Assembly: GCA_914767715.1 (NCBI GenBank)
Contig: OU612070.1
Span: forward strand, 3,551,501 to 3,615,500
Reading direction: 5' to 3'
From: Membranipora membranacea
Lineage: Eukaryota > Bryozoa > Gymnolaemata > Cheilostomatida > Membraniporidae
DNA: 64,000 nt
Shown in pieces: positions 59,073 to 64,000 of this stretch. Made by a program: the position numbers and the translations under genes. The first letter of the stretch is position 1. Every line of letters begins with the position of its first letter. The notes below the pieces were generated by a model, which saw only the letters and a list, made by a program, of their open reading frames with translations, made no database searches and was not told the origin of the DNA.

Positions 59073-60117
59073 TAGTGATGGCAAATTGTCAGATTTTGGC
59101 GAGACGGGACGAGACCGAGACAGCAAGAAAATTCGAGACGAGACCGGGACGAGACCGAGACATATAACGATGCCGATAAAACATTCTTCAGATATCACAA
59201 TTTAAAAGAATGGTGGATATTCATTCACTAGTGCAATCAGCTTATAGTACATTTGATTCAAGTTGTAACTTATGATCTATAGCAATAAGGATCTATGTTG
59301 AAACCAAGTTTCATCAAATTCTGTCAAGTATTTATTGAATTATAGAAAGCCAGCCACCGCTCGTGCAGATTTCCACTAATTCTTGCAAATTAAATTTTGT
59401 ATGAGTATCAGCCTGCCACACATGATTGTCATTGCCCAAATTCATATTCATGATTTATGGATGTAATCCTACTGTAATCCTCCTCAGCCAATCTAAAATA
59501 TAGGCCTATAGTGATAACTAAATAAAATAGTTTAACCAAGGAGAAGCTGTTTCTTCTTGTTTATTATACCAACCAGTCCAGTGATTCAGCTTCTGGATAT
59601 GCTTAGGCTCAACTATCTTCTCATATTTATACAATTTGATACCCCATTAGTCATTGTATCCCTTCTCCCTCTTGCCCCAGGTCCAAATCAATGAGAAAGC
59701 TCCACATTGATCATCCATTCCATCTTTTTAACAGAAGTTGTTTACATGGATATGGCCTTGACTTATCAATCAAAACAGACAGCCAATCAATCAAATCTGA
59801 CAGCCAATCAGATAACATTTCCGTTAAATAATTGCAGCAAAAGCATGACTAATAACTATCATTCCATTATATCATAGTCAGAATTTCATGTGACTTCATG
59901 TAATAACCGTGGTGTAGTGGGTAAGAGCATGGACTGCTGATCACTAGGTCACTGGTTCGAATCTGGGTGAAGGCAATGTTTTGACCAGCTACTACCATTT
60001 ACAATGCCAGTAGTCTCGACCTGTAGTAAGAGTTGTCTGTCTCGACGAGACGAGATACTGTCTCGAGGAGACAAGTCTCGCGAGACCGGGAATTGTCCCG
60101 TCTCGTTGCCATCACTA
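59073..60117. mobile_element. hAT-like non-autonomous DNA transposon, 1,045 bp
   Basis: Termini TAGTGATGGCAA and TTGCCATCACTA are perfect 12-bp inverted repeats. Imperfect inner parts follow, built from GAGACGGGAC/GAGACCGAGAC words. The 8-bp direct repeat GTTCACAG at 59065-59072 and 60118-60125 is the target duplication. An 8-bp duplication and a TAGTG start fit the hAT superfamily. No transposase is present. Confidence 0.88.
59907..59974 (+). repeat. tRNA-like sequence inside the hAT-like element
   Basis: The A-box region ggtgtagtgggtaagagc and B-box region ctggttcgaatctgg have tRNA spacing. The T arm and acceptor stem do not pair properly, so I read it as a SINE head rather than a tRNA gene. 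Confidence 0.5.
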
Positions 60118-60706
60118 GTTCACAGGCTGTTTTATTGCATATGCCCTAATGATTTTTCAGCCTGAGATCTTTAAAACCATACGAAACATTGCCTAGTAGG
60201 ACTGTCACTGATTGATTATTGCCAATATTCCTTGGTTCTACACAGAAAATATTTTCATTGTAACAGATGTGTGATTGGGTGATCCTGTGCTATTATTGAG
60301 CTTTGGTTAGCATCCTTTGAGTTTTTTTTAATTATTGAAGACAAGAAGTTTAATTTTTGTTGTTTTCTGTTGAATACTGCCAGAAAGTCAATAATTTACC
60401 ATTCTTTTATCATATGTTTATTTGAACAATTAATTTTATAACCTATTGATTTCTATGTTTGATGGATCATAAGTTCTGTGGTGCCTAAATAAAATGAACA
60501 ATCTTAGTACACACTCTGTTATCTCAATCAGGGCTATAATATGATTATAGCTGGCAATTACTTTTACTCTGATAATATATAACCAAGGCGCCAAATAACA
60601 CAACATTTTTAGAGGCCAGCGGACGTGCTAAGAAAGGGGCTTATATCATTTGCTGCAAAGATTGTTGTTATCTGTTTTAACCATAGTTGTAAAAACTCCC
60701 TTTTGA

Positions 60707-61155
60707 TAATGATACCAATGACACAAAGACAGCTGCCAATATTGTGACAAGGTGAGAGTTATGTTTTATTTAATCCCAAAAACTTTTGATATGTATGATT
60801 AAAATTCTTCAGTCGATCCGGATTCTCATCTATGCTGTAATCATTGATGTTATTGGGAAATTCTACTCCCACAAATGAATCACAAAATTATTTGAAAATC
60901 CCTTAGTTTTGGCATTTAAATTCATAACTGGCCATATAAACACTGATTATGAACTATTGATAGAAAAAGCTCATTCTAACATTCTAATTTTCGAGGTCAT
61001 AATAAATCTCTAATATCATTCCCCATGTGTTGATGTGCACACGACTCCCTAAATTGCTTCCTAACCGCCCTTCACCAAACTATTGGGTGCTGGATAGAGT
61101 GTATGTTTTTGACAGAAATAAAATTTATTATTACTAGTGTGGATTTGATTTGATC
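60707..61155 (+). repeat. Dispersed repeat R1, copy 2 (uninterrupted)
   Basis: Matches 41445-42280 without the LINE insertion and so provides its empty site (cattccccatgtgttgatgt). Ends near aataaaatttattattactag. Confidence 0.75.
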
Positions 61156-61640
61156 CCACCCTCCCTGGTGACACCTGGGCCAATACCTGAGGAGATGTCC
61201 TCATTGGCTTCACGGAACTAGACCAACTTGTTCCTTCTTTTGGCTGCTCAGACTTCTACAGAAAGTCACCAGGAGCTTCAAAAATGAATTCAACTGATTT
61301 TCTAATAGTGCTGCCTCTGTAGCAGAATTGATATAATTGGTTCCAGGGTTTGTGCCTCTTCCATTACAATTCTGCCCACTGCTGGTAAAAGGCGGTATCT
61401 CATATTTTGATAATTTCAACTCAATTAAACTAATCCCTCATTTAAATGAGAAATAATTATCAAGCAATGAAAATTACTTTAAAATTGTTTAACTCTCATG
61501 GAATTTTAATCGGAAGTTGGATACCTCTGAACTATTCAAATATGAGACTACGCTTTTTACAAGCAGTGGGCAGAATTGATTATTTTCCCATATTCTGATC
61601 ATAAGACCCTCTCTTCAAACACATGGTCAATCCTAGTGGA

Positions 61641-61895
61641 GTAGGAGGTGGCTCAGTTGGTAGAGCGCCGGACTTCAACACGCAAGTGTTGAAGGTCGTG
61701 GATTCAAATCCCACTGCAGTCCATCTTCTACTGGAGATTGGTTTGTCCCCCAGGTGTGCTCCGACCTGCCTGCAAACAGAGAGCAAATTGGCGCAGATAT
61801 TGCGGCCTCGCCTATAAGGCAATAATATTTCGCCGCCCATGCCTTGGGATGGGCGAGTGATAAGACAACGGATTTTAGTTTTAATCAACCTATCA
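61641..61895 (+). mobile_element. tRNA-derived SINE, family 1, copy 3
   Basis: Starts gtaggaggtggctcagttgg with the B box gtggattcaaatcccactgc. It shares the body gcaaacagagagcaaattgg and gatgggcgagtgataagac with the copy at 8558, and ends near ttttaatcaacc. The copy is full length. Its acceptor stem does not close, so it is not a tRNA gene. Confidence 0.85.
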
Positions 61896-64000
61896 GAAGA
61901 TTAATAATTCAACATTTCAAGATGATGTCGATATCGATTTAACTAAAAATCAAATAGATGATTGCAGAGCATTATATCCCGCTTTTAATGAGATGGTTTT
62001 TTCCAATTCTTTGTAAAGGTTATCGCCGTCTCCTTTCTGTACGATATATAGGAGAAGACTGGCTGAGGATTAAGTCATCAAGTTATATATTAGCATATAA
62101 CATTGATCGAATGATTGGTTTATTTGTCACTCACATACAAGTATGTTACGAAATTTTCAAAATTAACACAGAGAGCATCTCATTGTGGATTGAGTTTACA
62201 GAATTATATTCAGTTTATTCGGTCATTTTGTCAAAGACAAATTACAATTACAAATCACAATTACAATGTCTTGACTGAAAAGCTCTGTCATATGGTCGTA
62301 CATATACTGTTTAAGACTAGAATACTCTGGGGTATAAAACTATGTAAAAAAGACTTGCTGTAACAACTATCCAGGATATGACATTCATCTGAAACAAAAC
62401 TGGCAGCTTATTTATCCATTCTTTCAGTGATGTAAATTGGTATATCAAGATTAAAATTATTTCTACTAAAGAGTTTGAGAAGCTTAGTTCATCCCATAGA
62501 CTTAATAATAAACCTAGACAGGACACTGTATGGAGCATTAGCATTGAGGCAGTGAGGCACTTGAAGGGATAATACACTTCTGATCTCTGTTTGGCAGCCA
62601 ATGGAGCACAGAAAAATGTATGTACATACATAAACTCCTTATTTGTAATTCAAAACCCCTTGTTCTGCTCAAATGTGCATTCTAAATTGTAGTTGTGCAT
62701 CTCCAACAAGAAATAAGACAACTAACAGAATTGCTTGTGATCTGAAAAAAGCTGATTTTGTGAGCAGTTGTGTGCTCCTACCTCTTGGTTGGTGTTTCAA
62801 TTGTACAGATACCATAGAGTTATTACATACTCTAGAGTGGACAATGTAGTGCTCAAAACGTCCTACTTAATTATTGCGGAATCCATGACGCGACGCAATC
62901 TGGTTGTGCATGACTAGTGCCTGTATCATATAACTTATCATTGAGAATATAGGAATTGAGCATGACAATTTATGTTTTAGAGCTCTTATAGCCATTTTTG
63001 CGGAAAATTTTTCATGTCACACCATGTGAAACACTTGTAGGTATTTTCACTTGCAGCCATTGGAAAATTTTTCTATATTTTCCCATCAAAATAAGCCAAA
63101 ACCCCAAACGCAAACACATCATTTTGATGAAAAAAAGTTACCGGGCTAGCTTGTTTTTTCCACGTTTCTCCCAACCATAAATTGTATTCTGTCTCTTTTA
63201 CTCATATGTTAGCCATCAAGTCAGTTAATGTTATTTGTTCAGTACAAGGTGAACACATAGCTTCTGGAAAAACTAACAGGAGGTTAAAAGTCGGCCTCTA
63301 AGTTCCGCCATTTGGCAGAAGCAATTTACATACGGTTCTGACGTAAGATTCGGCGTTTAGATTTGGCTATGTCATTTAGAGTTCTAAATTCCCTCTCTGG
63401 TGGAGTCCTCTAGTTTTTGAATTCGCAAAACCATTCAACCATACACAGCAGGTTTTGAAAGCATATAAATGAATGCATTTCGTTTTTGATAAGTCGCTGA
63501 GTATCAAGCGAATCTTTGAATGGAAAACTCACATACCTATCCAGACTGACTCCAGATTTTACAGAACAAACACTCACTAAGGTGACATTTTAAGTAGACG
63601 GATATTTCTGATTTCTCACCATACTTGAAATAAGGGACCATTTGCTTCAGAGCAGTCGGTCGTTGTGGATGTTTGATACAATTTTCTGGTATGTTTATTA
63701 TGACCATGGTTGTTTGTTTGTGTTGTAAATTAGTTGAGATGGCAACTTCAGCATCATAAAGAATCTTTTGTAACACTCCAGTCAAGGCACTGGCAGTTGA
63801 CGTATATATGTGTATTTGTTTGCATAGTTTTGAGGGAAGGGGGATTAGTGTAGTAGTGTGCAATCCTTTGAAATGACCAGAGTTAGCATTTCATACAGCT
63901 GTGATTCTCCGTCAGAAATGGATTGATGCTATAAAAATATTAGAGAGGCAGAAAGTGATCTAATGAGCAAAAAGGACTGACAGTAACACCACATCTGATT
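61896..64000. other. Right edge, no gene recognised
   Basis: Only short unsupported open frames. Bases 62018-62100 (gccgtctcctttctgt...) repeat sequence found at 44367-44440 beside the decayed LINE, so some of this is old LINE material. At 62813 lies a near copy of the left half of the hairpin at 13628. Confidence 0.5.

Noticed and set aside
59907-59974. Functional tRNA gene
   Set aside because: The T arm and acceptor stem mispair, and it lies inside a transposon.
61641-61715. Functional tRNA gene
   Set aside because: The A and B boxes are present but the acceptor stem does not pair, and a shared body of about 150 bp follows in three dispersed copies; it is a SINE.

Overview
This is about 64 kb of animal nuclear DNA. 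Host genes are split by introns with GT/AG borders. Repeats include BEL/Pao, RTE-like and CR1/Jockey-like retrotransposons, several tRNA-derived SINE families, and inverted-repeat DNA transposons. A fibrinogen-domain gene pair, an ADP-dependent glucokinase and an SLC16-like transporter point to an invertebrate metazoan. The repeat mix would suit a lophotrochozoan, but the sequence alone does not settle the phylum.

Layout: (1) 0.27-2.57 kb, plus strand: the last six exons of an ADP-dependent glucokinase; its 5' exons lie left of the window. (2) 3.1-16.7 kb, plus strand: a tandem duplication of a secreted fibrinogen-related (FReD) gene. Copy A (4153-11073) is intact, with four exons and 269 residues. 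Copy B (14299-16697) keeps all four exons at the same lengths. It has a TAA in its signal-peptide exon, and its TATA box is separated from the ATG by about 1.8 kb of extra DNA. Different transposons sit in the introns of the two copies, so each copy serves as the empty-site control for the other. (3) 21.2-31.4 kb, plus strand: exons for an RRM domain lead directly into exons for an F-box/LRR protein. All phases permit one RRM-F-box-LRR protein, but an alternative reading gives two abutting genes. (4) 32.9-35.9 kb, minus strand: five exons of a diverged SLC16/MCT-like transporter, with the last exon not found.

(5) From 36 kb to the right edge I recognise no host gene. The stretch holds a 418-bp inverted-repeat element, an unclassified dispersed repeat with a 5'-truncated LINE inside it, a decayed LINE with a 31-bp minisatellite, and a 7.6-kb BEL/Pao element. 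The BEL element has LTRs that look identical but carries a deletion in its reverse transcriptase. Next come a nearly intact CR1/Jockey-like LINE, a 1,045-bp hAT-like non-autonomous element with an 8-bp target duplication, and more SINEs.

The observations most worth a second look are: an RNase H1-type hybrid-binding domain at the N terminus of the LINE ORF1; the RRM/F-box/LRR junction; the damaged FReD paralogue; the young but RT-deleted BEL element with a SAP-like Gag N terminus; and a scattered set of near-perfect foldback hairpins.
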